A stretch of 64,000 bases of DNA from UBA4416 sp040386075 (GCA_040386075.1 JAZKGE010000008.1:124001-188000), one strand, 5' to 3'; shown: positions 9,423-19,697, counted from the first letter of the stretch. Numbers and translations are program-made. The notes: generated from the sequence alone by a model not told the origin.

Positions 9423-10556
9423 ATGAGTAAAGGTTTAACAATAGGCGAAGGAAAGATCAGTGGCTATGTTTCTATTTTTCTAGCTATTCTTTCTTTCCTG
9501 GCTGTATTTTGTTTTAAATACCCCAAAATATTTACTTCGCCACAGTTCAGGGAAATATATACCGGCGAACAGATGAAAACGCTTTTGGTATCTACAATCA
9601 TCGCCTCCTTCTTTTTTGCTGTATTGAGTTTTATATTAAGCAAAAAAAAGTCATACGCCCTAATTGGCATTTTAATCATTGTTGCCACTATTTTTATTGG
9701 CGGATTTAAAGTACAACCCAGCGTTGTTGGTGATAGCAAATGGTACTTAGGTTTAGACTGGCTTCTATTAGATTTACTTTTGATGGCCATTATTTTTGTA
9801 CCTATTGAAATGGTTTGGCCGAAAAATCTGGAACAATCAAGGTTTCATGAAGAATGGAAAACAGACCTGGTGTATTTTGTAGTAAGTCACTTATTCATCC
9901 AGTTTTTTAGCGTTATTGTTACTTCCACTGTTACTAAATTATTTGGCGGTTTTGGTTTAGAGGGTTTGCACGCCTGGGTACAAGCTCTGCCTTTGCCATT
10001 AGAATTGTTTTTAGCATTATTTGCTGCTGACTTTTTTCAATATTGGGCTCATCGCTTTTTTCACTCTTATGCCTACTTTTGGCGTTTTCATTCTATCCAT
10101 CACTCAACAAAAAACATGGATTGGCTAGCCGGAAGCAGGACACATTTTGTAGATATTTTTGTTACACGCTGCGCTGCATTTATTCCTTTATATGTTTTGG
10201 GTTTTTCGCCATTGGTATTTAATATCTACATTCTATTTATGGCAATTCATGCTGTACTTATACATTCTAACACCCGCATTAATTTCGGGTTTTTAAAGTA
10301 TATTTTCGCAACACCACAATATCATCACTGGCACCATTGTGAAGACCCAAAATATTACGGCAAAAATTTTTCGACTATTTTTACTTTTATTGACAGAATA
10401 TTTGGAACCTATTATTTGCCAAAAGATGTTTGGCCGGAAGGTACAGGAGTGCACGAAGGAAGTTATCCAAAAGGATACTTAAAACAAATGGTGCATCCTT
10501 TTTTAAAGAGTCCGTTCGACACAGACCTAAATATGGAGGATAGAACCAAACGTTAA
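9423..10556 (+). CDS. Sterol desaturase/fatty acid hydroxylase family membrane protein
   Basis: A 377-residue integral membrane protein with several hydrophobic helices (about 13-32, 55-75, 80-100, 118-135, 150-175, 195-215, 255-285). The di-iron histidine motifs of the fatty acid hydroxylase superfamily are present in order: 'HRFFH', 'HSIHHS' and 'HHWHH', plus 'HAVLIHSN' between them. These enzymes use a non-haem di-iron centre to hydroxylate or desaturate lipids. The physiological substrate cannot be told from sequence; hopanoid, carotenoid or fatty-acyl substrates are all possible in Bacteroidota. The N-terminal half before residue 140 is longer than the core family and contributes extra helices. 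It sits 17 nt after rnr and is followed by a strong bidirectional terminator. Confidence 0.85.
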   Translation: MSKGLTIGEGKISGYVSIFLAILSFLAVFCFKYPKIFTSPQFREIYTGEQMKTLLVSTIIASFFFAVLSFILSKKKSYALIGILIIVATIFIGGFKVQPSVVGDSKWYLGLDWLLLDLLLMAIIFVPIEMVWPKNLEQSRFHEEWKTDLVYFVVSHLFIQFFSVIVTSTVTKLFGGFGLEGLHAWVQALPLPLELFLALFAADFFQYWAHRFFHSYAYFWRFHSIHHSTKNMDWLAGSRTHFVDIFVTRCAAFIPLYVLGFSPLVFNIYILFMAIHAVLIHSNTRINFGFLKYIFATPQYHHWHHCEDPKYYGKNFSTIFTFIDRIFGTYYLPKDVWPEGTGVHEGSYPKGYLKQMVHPFLKSPFDTDLNMEDRTKR

Positions 10557-10590
10557 CGCAAACATTTATTGAATTAGAGTGATCACAAAA

Positions 10591-10618
10591 AAGCCATCCT
10601 AATTTCTCAGGATGGCTT
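10591..10618. terminator. Bidirectional intrinsic terminator
   Basis: A perfect 10-bp stem, AAGCCATCCT with AGGATGGCTT, has an 8-nt loop. An A-run on its left gives a U-tract for minus-strand transcripts; the right side has a shorter T-rich tail. It lies between the convergent desaturase and OmpA genes. Confidence 0.8.
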
Positions 10619-10637
10619 TCTCGCATTAAACTAAACA

Positions 10638-12854
10638 TTAAAACTTAGTGATCAAAAATTCTGTTCTACGATTATTTTGATGTTCTTCTTCAGAGCAGGT
10701 TGATTTTACAGCTCCTTCACACTCACAACCATTGATCAGTTTACTTTCGCCATAACCTTTACCAACGATACGGCTTTTTGTAACTCCTTTTGACACGATG
10801 TATGCTGCAGATGATTTTGCACGTTTATCGGATAAAGACATATTATAGGCTTTGCTTGAACGGCAATCTGTATGAGAACCTAATTCAATGGTCATTGTTG
10901 GATTTTCCTGCATTACCTTCACGATCTTATCCAGTTCTTTAGCTGCATCCGCACGGATATTCGATTTGTTCAAGTCAAAATAAATAGGGTTGATCTGGAT
11001 GATCTTACCAATATCGGTTCCTATCTCAAGTTTTTGCATTTTTTCTTTCAGATCAATTACGGTATTCATATCCAGTTTGATCTCGTAATTTTTTTCAACG
11101 GTGATGTAACCTTCCTTCTCATATTTGATCGTGAACTCCAGCTTATCTCCCGGTTTCTTGCCTCTGATTATATCTGTAAATATCCCTGAAGGATCGGTTG
11201 TATAGGTTTTAGGTGTGCCGTTAGCTTTATCAATAAATGTTGCTTTAACGCCTTCAATAGGCGTTCCTGTTTTAGCATCGGTTATTTCATCTATGAGTTT
11301 GTATTTAGGAAACAAGCCAATATCTTTTTTATTATCGCCTGTTTGCAATTTGCCAACCGGCACTATGCGGTCGTAATATTTAACACGCTCTTTAGCGCCC
11401 ACAAAATATTCTTTGGATGGATCGTTGATCACAAAAGAGTAATAGGCTTTGTCATCTACTTTAGTTGAATCTATTACGAGTTTATTCTTGTCTAATAAAT
11501 ACACCCAGGCATTTGGAATCAGTTCTTTATTGCTTTCGTCAAACACAATACCGCTTAATGTAACGCCCATTAATGGATCTCTTGAACGAAAGAAATAAAT
11601 ATCGTCTTTTCCTTTTCCACCAACTCTGTTCGAAGAAAAATAACCTGTTTTTAGATCATCGTTCAATGCAAATCCAAAGTCATCAAAATTTGAATTGATC
11701 GGATAACCTAAACTTTGCGGCTCAAAATAAGCATCTAAAGCCGGAACTGTAAAATACAGATCCAATCCACCTAAACCTGCCCTGCCATCGGTAGAGAAAA
11801 ACAAGGTGCCATCTTCATGTACATACGGGAACATTTCACGCCCTTCGGTGTTAATTGCCTGGCCTAAGTTCTCTGGTTTTTGCCAAGTTCCGTCTTTGAA
11901 TTCTGAGAGATATAGATCGGTTTGTCCGTAACCTCCGGGCATATCCGATACGAAATACATCCGCTTCCCATCTTTGGTAACCGTTGCGTGTCCTACTGAA
12001 TAGTCATTGGAGTTATAAGCAAAATTTTCCGGCTTGGATAATTTACCTGAGCTGTCTTTTTTGAGAATGTATAATTTTAAATTGATCACGTTAACCGCAA
12101 CGCCTTTTATTTTTTTAACGATGATATTACTCTTGGTCAAATAAACTGTTTTTTCATCGGCCGATAAAGAGGCTGGTCCGTCGTGGTAAGTACTGGAAAT
12201 TGTTTTTGCCATCGGAACCGTAGCAACAAATTGTAATGAATCTTTTTTATCAGAGGTATACATATCTATGAAATAGCTATCATCCCAGGCAAAGGTCTTG
12301 TTTCTGGCAGCCGTGTTTCTTCTGTTCGATGCAAATAATACGGCCTGATTCTTATTAAAGAATACCGGAGAAAATTCCGCTTCCGACGTGTTCAGGTTCT
12401 CAACATTGGTAATTTTGTAGCCAGCTGAATCTTCTTTTAATTCTTTAACGTAGTTCTTTTTTTTAGAGTGATGTTTGATGATGGCATTATCCTTCTTCTT
12501 TTGTTCGATCAATGTTAATGCGGTTTGTGCTTCAGTATATTTTTGATTGTATTTCAAACATTGCAGATAATTGATCAGGTCTGCTTCTGTTGTTGTAACA
12601 GGAAATTTATCGTTCAGATTCTTATAAGCTATTTCTCCATTTGGAAAATCATAGATCTTAAAATAACACTCTGCCAGATGACGCATGTTCGCTTCAGTAG
12701 GCGTATCTGTTTTTACAAGGCTTTTGTAGTAGTCTATGGCTGCTATATATGATAGCTCATTATAAAGCTGATCGGCTTTTTTTTGGAATAATGATTGAGC
12801 ATGAGTGGTGGTTAATGAACATAATAGGATTGCTGCTAAAATAAGTTTCTTCAT
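10638..12854 (-). CDS. PorE-like OmpA family protein with TPR, beta-propeller and CRD domains
   Basis: A 738-residue exported protein. After a signal peptide (MKKLILAAILLCSLTTTHAQ), TPR-like helices occupy about 25-135. A WD40/PD40-type beta-propeller follows at about 150-460 ('SPVFF...VLFASNR', 'GKRMYFVSDMPGGYGQTDLY', 'GYFSSNR.GGKGKDDIY'). A carboxypeptidase-regulatory-like beta-sandwich lies at about 465-610. A C-terminal OmpA peptidoglycan-binding domain covers about 620-738 ('FDLNKSNI', 'GSHTDCR', 'NNRRTEF'). This order matches PorE, which links the type IX secretion machinery to peptidoglycan, although Bacteroidota encode several paralogues. It is the last gene of a minus-strand trio with the adhesin and PorP/SprF protein, 43 nt after the latter. 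I infer that it anchors or assists that adhesin's secretion system; the gene name is not assigned because paralogy is common. Confidence 0.88.
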   Translation of the reverse strand: MKKLILAAILLCSLTTTHAQSLFQKKADQLYNELSYIAAIDYYKSLVKTDTPTEANMRHLAECYFKIYDFPNGEIAYKNLNDKFPVTTTEADLINYLQCLKYNQKYTEAQTALTLIEQKKKDNAIIKHHSKKKNYVKELKEDSAGYKITNVENLNTSEAEFSPVFFNKNQAVLFASNRRNTAARNKTFAWDDSYFIDMYTSDKKDSLQFVATVPMAKTISSTYHDGPASLSADEKTVYLTKSNIIVKKIKGVAVNVINLKLYILKKDSSGKLSKPENFAYNSNDYSVGHATVTKDGKRMYFVSDMPGGYGQTDLYLSEFKDGTWQKPENLGQAINTEGREMFPYVHEDGTLFFSTDGRAGLGGLDLYFTVPALDAYFEPQSLGYPINSNFDDFGFALNDDLKTGYFSSNRVGGKGKDDIYFFRSRDPLMGVTLSGIVFDESNKELIPNAWVYLLDKNKLVIDSTKVDDKAYYSFVINDPSKEYFVGAKERVKYYDRIVPVGKLQTGDNKKDIGLFPKYKLIDEITDAKTGTPIEGVKATFIDKANGTPKTYTTDPSGIFTDIIRGKKPGDKLEFTIKYEKEGYITVEKNYEIKLDMNTVIDLKEKMQKLEIGTDIGKIIQINPIYFDLNKSNIRADAAKELDKIVKVMQENPTMTIELGSHTDCRSSKAYNMSLSDKRAKSSAAYIVSKGVTKSRIVGKGYGESKLINGCECEGAVKSTCSEEEHQNNRRTEFLITKF

Positions 12855-12897
12855 AAAATAGGGGTTATAGTTCGGTCGTAAGTTTTTCTGTTTTCTC

Positions 12898-13824
12898 TTA
12901 AAAATAACGTGGTGATTTAAATCCTTTCGCCTTACTTCTCAGATCATAGCTAATCATGATCTCATGAGAACCTACACTGAATTTTTGTAAAGACGTTGTT
13001 TGATAATCATAAGCATAACCTATTCTTAAATTCTGATTAATGTTATACATCACATTTAATCCGATAGCTGCTTTATGGCGATACATGCAACCTAACCACC
13101 ACTTTTCATAGAACAAAAAGGATAGATTTCCTTCAACAGATAGAGGTGCGTTATTGACATATTTCACAATAAAAGACGGGCGCATGTTAATAGCAGGGTT
13201 CAATTTTAAAACCACTCCTCCAAAAAAGTAATAGTGATTTTCCTGTAAAGCTTTTTGATCATAGGCTAAATCAATTTTATTTTTAATGATCCTTGGTGTT
13301 GATACACCAATGTAGTGTCTTTTACCATAATAGTAAATACCGGCACCAACATTGAACAGATTCTTCTTATAATTAAATCCCTGTATGTACAAGTCGTCTG
13401 TATTGTCATTAATTCTCAGTTTTGAAAAATCCTGTCTAAAGAAATCCATTCCTAATTTTACACCAAAAGCAAGGCGGTTGTTTTTCTTGTTTACTTTAAC
13501 ACTATAGGCAAGATCTGCATAAACACCTGTGTTCTTAGTGATCCCTAACTGATCATTCAGCACGGTTAATCCTACGCCAATGTTCTCTGTTTTTAGCGGC
13601 GAATGAATTGACAACACCTGCGTTTTAGGAGCGCCCTCTAATTTTGTCCACTGGTCACGCACTGTTCCTGTTATCTGTATTGCTTCCTGGCTACCTGCAT
13701 AGGCCGGGTTCAATAACACAGGATTAAAGAAATACATGCTATGCTGTGTTTCCTGTTGCGCAACCACAACTTTGCTTAACATTAGTAAAGCAATGAACAG
13801 GTTTGTTATTTTTAAATTCTTCAT
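12898..13824 (-). CDS. PorP/SprF family type IX secretion outer membrane protein
   Basis: A 308-residue outer-membrane beta-barrel protein with a signal peptide ending near 'VVAQQ'. The family hallmark 'YFFNPVLLNPAYAGS' follows at about residues 31-45, with 'DQW' shortly after. The rest alternates short beta strands, ending in aromatic residues. PorP/SprF proteins are encoded next to proteins with type B sorting domains and are needed for their secretion or surface attachment; SprF serves the SprB adhesin in Flavobacterium johnsoniae. Here it follows the type B adhesin by 23 nt, the classical arrangement, so it is very probably that adhesin's dedicated partner. Confidence 0.93.
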   Translation of the reverse strand: MKNLKITNLFIALLMLSKVVVAQQETQHSMYFFNPVLLNPAYAGSQEAIQITGTVRDQWTKLEGAPKTQVLSIHSPLKTENIGVGLTVLNDQLGITKNTGVYADLAYSVKVNKKNNRLAFGVKLGMDFFRQDFSKLRINDNTDDLYIQGFNYKKNLFNVGAGIYYYGKRHYIGVSTPRIIKNKIDLAYDQKALQENHYYFFGGVVLKLNPAINMRPSFIVKYVNNAPLSVEGNLSFLFYEKWWLGCMYRHKAAIGLNVMYNINQNLRIGYAYDYQTTSLQKFSVGSHEIMISYDLRSKAKGFKSPRYF

Positions 13825-13847
13825 CTTATTTCTATTTAAATAAATTA

Positions 13848-16800
13848 TTAATACTGTAATAACAGATAGCCGTTATAGGTTTCGGTTTTGTTGTCTCCGT
13901 ATTCAAGGATCACGTAATACGTTCCGGCCGGTAGTTTTGCCTTACCTACCTGATCTCCTGTATTAGCATAACCTTCAAACTCATTCATGTAACTATCCTT
14001 CTGGTAGATAAGATTACCCCAGCGGTTAAAGATCTTCAGCTTATTGTCAGGATAATTCTCAATGTTACGGATCACAAAACCATCATTCTTCCCATCTCCG
14101 TTCGGTGTAAAGATCTCAGGGATATATATCTCACAGGTTTGTGCATCGATCGCTCCTATCGTTCTATTCTGACAGCCATTGTTGTCGGTTACTGTTACGG
14201 TGTAGTTGCCTGCGTTTGATTGTGTTAATGGATTTACATTTAGCGTAGAGCCGTTACCAACAGTTTGGTTCCCGTATGTCCACGTGTAGTTGTATGTGGT
14301 GGTTGGATTAGCAACAGCTAATCCTGCGCTTGTGTTCTCACAAGCTGATACCATTGGGTTTACAAGGTCTATGGTTGGCAGGGCGTTTACCGTTAGGGTA
14401 TTTGCTGCGGTGTTGGTGCAACTGCCTATGCCTGCTATAACGCTTACGGTGTAGGTTCCTGATGATGATGTTATAGAGTTTGGCACCGTTAAAGGGTTGG
14501 TATTGTTGATGCTTTGTCCGTTAATGCTCCAGTCATAAATGGCACCCGATTGTGGTACATTGATACTGATCGTTCCGTTATCATTCTGACAGATGCTTAG
14601 ATCACTCAGATCAAAGTTCGCATTTGGGATGTCAATAATATTCAGGGTTGCTGTGGCAGGTAGTGATACGCAGTTGTCTGTACTGGTTACCGTTACTGTA
14701 TATACATACATGCCCGGTGTTAATCCTGTTGCAGGGAAGCTTGGGTTTGACTGGTTTTGGTTGGTGATGTCGATCCCATTTCCGGTTGTCCAGGTGTAGT
14801 TGCTAATGGCTGTTGTTCCTGTGTTACTTGCTGTCAGGTTCACTGTGCCGCTTGTACAGGTTGTGCCCGGATTTGCGTTAGCTGTTATAGTTGGTAACTG
14901 GTTTACGGTTACATCCGCTGTGGTTAGTGTGGATGTACAGCCTGTTAATGTATTGGTTCCTGTTACGCTATAAGTGGTATTGCCTGTTGGACTTACGCTT
15001 AGTGTATTGGTTGCGGTTCCGGTTGGCATCCAATTATAGGTGTCGGCATTGTTTGCTGTAAGGGTTACTGCTATACCTGCACAGGTAGTTTGGTTTGTTA
15101 CTGCTATTTGTGGTAATGCATTTACATCTATAGTAACTATTGCTGTTGGGCTTGTACAACCCAGTGATTCTCCGGTTACAGTATAGGTTGTTTGTACCGT
15201 TGGAGTTACTACGATCGTGCTTGTTGTTGTTTGGCTTGGGTTTGTGATCGTGTAGTTTGTAGCGCCTGTTAATGTAAGTGTAGCACTGTTGCCTTCACAA
15301 ATCGCCTGGCTGCTGGCTGCTATGTTAACAGTTGGTGTTGGAGTTACATTTACAGTTACATTGGTTGTATTAGTACAGCCGCTTAGGGTGTTGGTTCCTA
15401 CTACTGTGTAGGTAGTTGTATTTGTTGGGGTTACTGTAATGGTTCCTGCTGTTTCTGTGGTACTCCAGCTATAGGTATCTGCTCCTGTGATGCTCAATAC
15501 GGATGTATTGCCATCGCAGATGGTTGTGTTGCTTGCAGTGGCATTAAGTACTGGCGTATTAGCGTCTGCGGTTACGCTTACAGTTTCTATGGCTGATACG
15601 CAGCCTGTTAATGTATTGGTTACCTGTACCGTGAAGGTTCCGTAGCCGCCTGCGGTTGGGTTACTTACATTGGTATTATCCAGTGTTCCTGTACCGGGTG
15701 CTGTCCACGTATAACTTGCTGCCGGATCGGTACTGCTGCTTGCTGTTAGTGTTACAGTTGGCGCTGCGCAGGTCGTTGTTACCGAGCTTGGGGTCAGCGT
15801 CATTGTTGGTACTGTTGTATTAGTCGGTGCATTAACTGTAGTTGTTCCGGTACAGCCGTTTACTGTATTCGTCACCGTTACTGCGTAATCTCCGCCTGCA
15901 TCTACCGTCGGGCTATCCGTCGTACTTCCTGCTATTACCCCAGGGCCCGTCCACGTATATGCATAATTTGCTCCCGTTGGCGTCGAACTTAAGACGATAG
16001 TCTGAGTAGTACATGTTAAGGTGCTGCCTGTAATTGCAAGTGGCGTAGGTACTGTTGTATCTGTTGAAACCACCGTTGTGATAGTAGATGAACAGCCCGT
16101 TAGCGTGTTGGTAACAACACATTGATACGTACCGCCAACTGTTACTGTTCCGTTTGCTGTTGCGGCTCCTGTAACTGCGCCCGGGCCAGACCAGGAATAA
16201 GAAACAGGAGTAGCTGTTGTTGAAGCTACTACTTCTATTGTATTTGTTGTACAGGTAATTGAACCGTTATTAGATGCTGTTACAACAGGCACGCCTATAC
16301 TTGGAATCACGTCCACAATGTCCGAATCAGTACAACCGTTTGCCGGGTTTGTAATTGTTAATGTATATGTTCCCGGAGAACAGGCTGATGCTGTATAAGA
16401 ATTTATTCCGGCACAAGCACCCCCTGTCCATACAGGCGTACAAGAAGATGGATTTGCAGAACCCATTATAGAAACTGTAGGTGAAGCACAGGTAATTGTT
16501 TGAGTTGCTGATACAGTAACATTTGGTGCAACTGTATTTTGCGTGATCGATTGAGAACCTGTTGTTGAACAGCCATTGCTTGTATTGGTTACAGTATAAT
16601 TAAATGTCCCCGGTTGGTTAGCTGTTACTGTACTGATATTAGTTGCCGAAGTAATTCCTGCACCACTCCAGGTATAACTTACCGGGTTCATTGTTGTGGT
16701 TGCACTGGCATTCACGCTGGTTAATGTACAATTCAATACACCGCTTACAGCACCCGTTGCTACCGGTGTTACTGTGTTTTGAATAATAGCTACAACAGCT

Positions 16801-19511
16801 GCTGTAGTACAACTATTTGCAGGATCTGTTAAGGTTAACGTATAATTACCTCCGGCGCTTACAGTTGTATTCGAATTGGTAGGCGTACTTCCTGCAGGTG
16901 TTCCTGCTGTAGGTCCGGTCCAACTATAACCAACAGGGTTCGTTGTTGTGCTTCCTGTTAACACAGCTGTTGTGCTGGCGCAGGTTATGGTTTGCGTACT
17001 GCCTACAGTAATATTTGGTGTTATAGTATTTTGGCCGACAGATTGGGTCAAACTATTTGTACAACCATTTGCCGGATTAGTAACCGTAAGGGTATAATTC
17101 CCCGGAGCCGAAACCACAGAAGTAGAATTAGTTGGCGTGCTGCCTGCGGGGCTGCCAGACGCGGGGCCTGTCCAGCTATATGTAGCGCCCGGTGTTGTAG
17201 AAATTCCGCTCAAAGTATTTGATACTGTTGCGCAGTTAAGCGTTATATCAGGATTTACAGATATGTTTGGTGGTGTGATATTAGCTGTTGCAGATACAAC
17301 TGCTGTATTTGTACATCCGTTAACTGTGCTGGTTGTTGTTAAAGTATAGCTTCCAGTATTGGTAACTGTAGCTGTAGCTAAATTTGTTGGGCCAGATAAA
17401 CCGGCTCCGCTCCAGCTATAAATTACTCCACTTGCCGGACCACCTGATAAGGTTGCCGACGTACTCGTACAAGTTATTACTGTAGCCAAAGAGGCGGTGG
17501 CTGCAGGTTGTGTGGTGTTTTGTGTAACTGCCTGCGAACCTGTTGTTATACACCCGTTACTTGTATTAGTAACCGTATAATTATATGTTCCGGGTTGGTT
17601 AACGGTTATCGTACTGATGTTAGTGGCTGATGTAATTCCTGCGCCGCTCCAGTTATAGCTTACAGGTGTTGTTGATGTTGTTGCGCTTGCATTTACAGAT
17701 GTGAGTGTACAATTTAGTGCTGCGCTTGAAGCATTGGCAACAACCGGAGCTGTTGTGTTTTGAGATACCGAGACAACCGTTGCTGTTCTACATCCATTTG
17801 AAGGATCGGTTACCGATAACGTATAATTACCTGACGATGAAACCGTAGTGGTTGAATTGGTAGGTGTTGATCCGCCGGGAGTCCACGAATAAGTTACTCC
17901 TGAAGTAGATGATGACCCATTCAATGTGGTTGTATTAGCCGAACAGGTTATTGTAGAGTTTACGGTGGCTGAGGCGTTAGGAACCGTTGTGTTAGTATTA
18001 ACGGTGACGACGGAAACCGTAGAGCAACCAGCTAAAGATGTTGTTAGTGTATACGTTCCGCCCGCTGATACAGTTGTTGAAGAATTGGTTGGCGCAGAGC
18101 CGCCAGGGGACCACGCATAGGTAGCGCCTGATGTTGTAGAGGTTCCTGATAATACTGCCGTTGTAGAAGAACAAGTGATCGTAGGATTTGCAGATACAAC
18201 CAGATTAGGATATGGATTAATGGTTATGGTAAATGTTTTTGCAGGACCGGTACAGCCACTAAAAGTAGGTGTAGCTGTAATAACTGCAATCTGTTGGGAA
18301 GTAACTGTTGGAGAGGTATAAGCACTGATGCTTCCACTTCCTGACGCAGCTAAACCAACAGAAATGTTAGTGTTTGCCCAAGCAATACTAGAACCTGCCG
18401 GAGATGGTGTGAAATTAATTCCTGAAATATTTCCTCCGGAACAAACAGATTGATTGGAAGATGTTGCTGTGATCGTAGGGCTTGATAAATTGACAAAGGT
18501 TGTAAACACAATAGCACATGAGCCTGTTCCAACTGTCATTGAATAGGTTCCTGTTGCATTAACGGTTGCCTGGTTTGCTGAGCTCGCGGTAATACCACCA
18601 GCGGGACCCGCCCAGGTATAAGAGCTTCCATACTGTGTTGGGCCTGTTAATACTTTTGGACCTGTACAGCCTGAGCCTCCTGACTGAATAAGATCTTTTG
18701 GTCCTGATGAAGCATCTATGTAAGCGTAACCAAAATGTCCACCTTCATCGCATCCGCCGGAAGTGAATTTAACAGTAACTGTTTGTCCTATTTGAGCCGT
18801 CAGATCAAATATTTTTCTTTGCCATGGCATATAAACTACTACTGAACTGGTTGATGGTGCCGGATAATAACAGGGTGTTGATGGAGATTGTGCTGCTCCG
18901 GAAGGAAGTGCTGATTTATTAAGAACGAATGTATAAGTTAAACAATTGCTAATAGATGCTCCACCCGCATCTAAAACTTCTGCTCTGAAGAATGGATTTA
19001 CAGTTGCTCCCGCTCCACTATGACTACCGTTGTTAAATACGGCAGCATACTGAAGATTTACAATGCAATTCGCACTTGTAACCACAAAACTTTGTTCCAA
19101 TGATTCGGCGCCTGAGAATGGAGGAATTGCCGGACCAACATAACCCGGGTGTATCGGGCACGTATAGTCTGTAGGCGAGCCACCACAACCGCCGCCATTA
19201 TTCACATTTGGGCCTGAGCCACCTAACCGTGCTGAGTAGCTTCCTCCCGGTGCCACTATGGGAAATCCGCCAAACTGATCGGTACCTGCGCCGGTTGTTA
19301 TTGTATGATAAGATTGGTTCCAGATACTGGAATTGACACCCATTGTCCAAATGGTAGGCGAACCAACCGCTAACATTTGTCCCCCTGTATTGGTGTTACC
19401 AACACGGCCAGTCCATCCTGTAAAATTACCCGTTTCGAAATTCAAATTTACCTGAGTGATGGCGGTAAAAGAATATAAAGATAAAATACAAATTAGTAAT
19501 ATTTTTTTCAT
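13848..19511 (-). CDS. Giant Ig-repeat adhesin with type B (gliding motility) sorting domain
   Basis: A 1887-residue cell-surface protein. The signal peptide (MKKILLICILSLYSFTAITQ) precedes a beta-sandwich domain (about 22-275) with several cysteines. About 17 Ig/PKD-like modules of 70-85 residues follow from about 430 to 1790. Each usually has one cysteine near its start ('TITC') and one near its end ('NGC'), with 'Y.W' between and 'G.YT.TVT' before the second cysteine. The C-terminus 'PEIFTPNGDGKNDGF...LKIFNRWGNLIY' to the final 'YNGYLLLQY' is a CHU_C-type (type B) sorting domain. Family knowledge says such proteins are exported by the type IX system, with a PorP/SprF partner, and can serve gliding or attachment. 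Composition is very rich in Thr, Ser, Asn and Gly. The ATG at 19511 is followed directly by the signal peptide. Confidence 0.93.
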   Translation of the reverse strand: MKKILLICILSLYSFTAITQVNLNFETGNFTGWTGRVGNTNTGGQMLAVGSPTIWTMGVNSSIWNQSYHTITTGAGTDQFGGFPIVAPGGSYSARLGGSGPNVNNGGGCGGSPTDYTCPIHPGYVGPAIPPFSGAESLEQSFVVTSANCIVNLQYAAVFNNGSHSGAGATVNPFFRAEVLDAGGASISNCLTYTFVLNKSALPSGAAQSPSTPCYYPAPSTSSVVVYMPWQRKIFDLTAQIGQTVTVKFTSGGCDEGGHFGYAYIDASSGPKDLIQSGGSGCTGPKVLTGPTQYGSSYTWAGPAGGITASSANQATVNATGTYSMTVGTGSCAIVFTTFVNLSSPTITATSSNQSVCSGGNISGINFTPSPAGSSIAWANTNISVGLAASGSGSISAYTSPTVTSQQIAVITATPTFSGCTGPAKTFTITINPYPNLVVSANPTITCSSTTAVLSGTSTTSGATYAWSPGGSAPTNSSTTVSAGGTYTLTTSLAGCSTVSVVTVNTNTTVPNASATVNSTITCSANTTTLNGSSSTSGVTYSWTPGGSTPTNSTTTVSSSGNYTLSVTDPSNGCRTATVVSVSQNTTAPVVANASSAALNCTLTSVNASATTSTTPVSYNWSGAGITSATNISTITVNQPGTYNYTVTNTSNGCITTGSQAVTQNTTQPAATASLATVITCTSTSATLSGGPASGVIYSWSGAGLSGPTNLATATVTNTGSYTLTTTSTVNGCTNTAVVSATANITPPNISVNPDITLNCATVSNTLSGISTTPGATYSWTGPASGSPAGSTPTNSTSVVSAPGNYTLTVTNPANGCTNSLTQSVGQNTITPNITVGSTQTITCASTTAVLTGSTTTNPVGYSWTGPTAGTPAGSTPTNSNTTVSAGGNYTLTLTDPANSCTTAAVVAIIQNTVTPVATGAVSGVLNCTLTSVNASATTTMNPVSYTWSGAGITSATNISTVTANQPGTFNYTVTNTSNGCSTTGSQSITQNTVAPNVTVSATQTITCASPTVSIMGSANPSSCTPVWTGGACAGINSYTASACSPGTYTLTITNPANGCTDSDIVDVIPSIGVPVVTASNNGSITCTTNTIEVVASTTATPVSYSWSGPGAVTGAATANGTVTVGGTYQCVVTNTLTGCSSTITTVVSTDTTVPTPLAITGSTLTCTTQTIVLSSTPTGANYAYTWTGPGVIAGSTTDSPTVDAGGDYAVTVTNTVNGCTGTTTVNAPTNTTVPTMTLTPSSVTTTCAAPTVTLTASSSTDPAASYTWTAPGTGTLDNTNVSNPTAGGYGTFTVQVTNTLTGCVSAIETVSVTADANTPVLNATASNTTICDGNTSVLSITGADTYSWSTTETAGTITVTPTNTTTYTVVGTNTLSGCTNTTNVTVNVTPTPTVNIAASSQAICEGNSATLTLTGATNYTITNPSQTTTSTIVVTPTVQTTYTVTGESLGCTSPTAIVTIDVNALPQIAVTNQTTCAGIAVTLTANNADTYNWMPTGTATNTLSVSPTGNTTYSVTGTNTLTGCTSTLTTADVTVNQLPTITANANPGTTCTSGTVNLTASNTGTTAISNYTWTTGNGIDITNQNQSNPSFPATGLTPGMYVYTVTVTSTDNCVSLPATATLNIIDIPNANFDLSDLSICQNDNGTISINVPQSGAIYDWSINGQSINNTNPLTVPNSITSSSGTYTVSVIAGIGSCTNTAANTLTVNALPTIDLVNPMVSACENTSAGLAVANPTTTYNYTWTYGNQTVGNGSTLNVNPLTQSNAGNYTVTVTDNNGCQNRTIGAIDAQTCEIYIPEIFTPNGDGKNDGFVIRNIENYPDNKLKIFNRWGNLIYQKDSYMNEFEGYANTGDQVGKAKLPAGTYYVILEYGDNKTETYNGYLLLQY

Positions 19512-19570
19512 GATAGTGATTCCTTTTATAGTGTGGTTATTTTATTATCCTTCAAGCTTCATTACATTTT

Positions 19571-19578
19571 CAAATTTA
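19571..19578 (-). promoter_or_regulatory. Putative -7 element for the adhesin operon
   Basis: On the minus strand this reads TAAATTTG, matching TAnnTTTG. It lies about 60 nt before the adhesin start codon. No TTG at the ideal 19-nt distance, so the match is partial. Confidence 0.35.
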
Positions 19579-19697
19579 TAGTATCACCCTATTCCACAGA
19601 AGAGGGCTAGCCCTTTAAAAGATTTAGATTTTGTTTTTAAAGTGCTGCTAAGCTATACGCGCTTAATAAACACGTAGCCTTCGTCATAAAAAAATAA

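Noticed and set aside
14281..14286. CACGTG hexamers (also at 6463, 20498 and 29805) as further parS sites
   Set aside because: They lack the GTTYC/GRAAC arms and lie in coding DNA.
14200..18250. Periodic repeats of about 240 bp as a possible CRISPR or satellite array
   Set aside because: They are in-frame Ig-like protein modules with diverged DNA, not identical short repeats with spacers.
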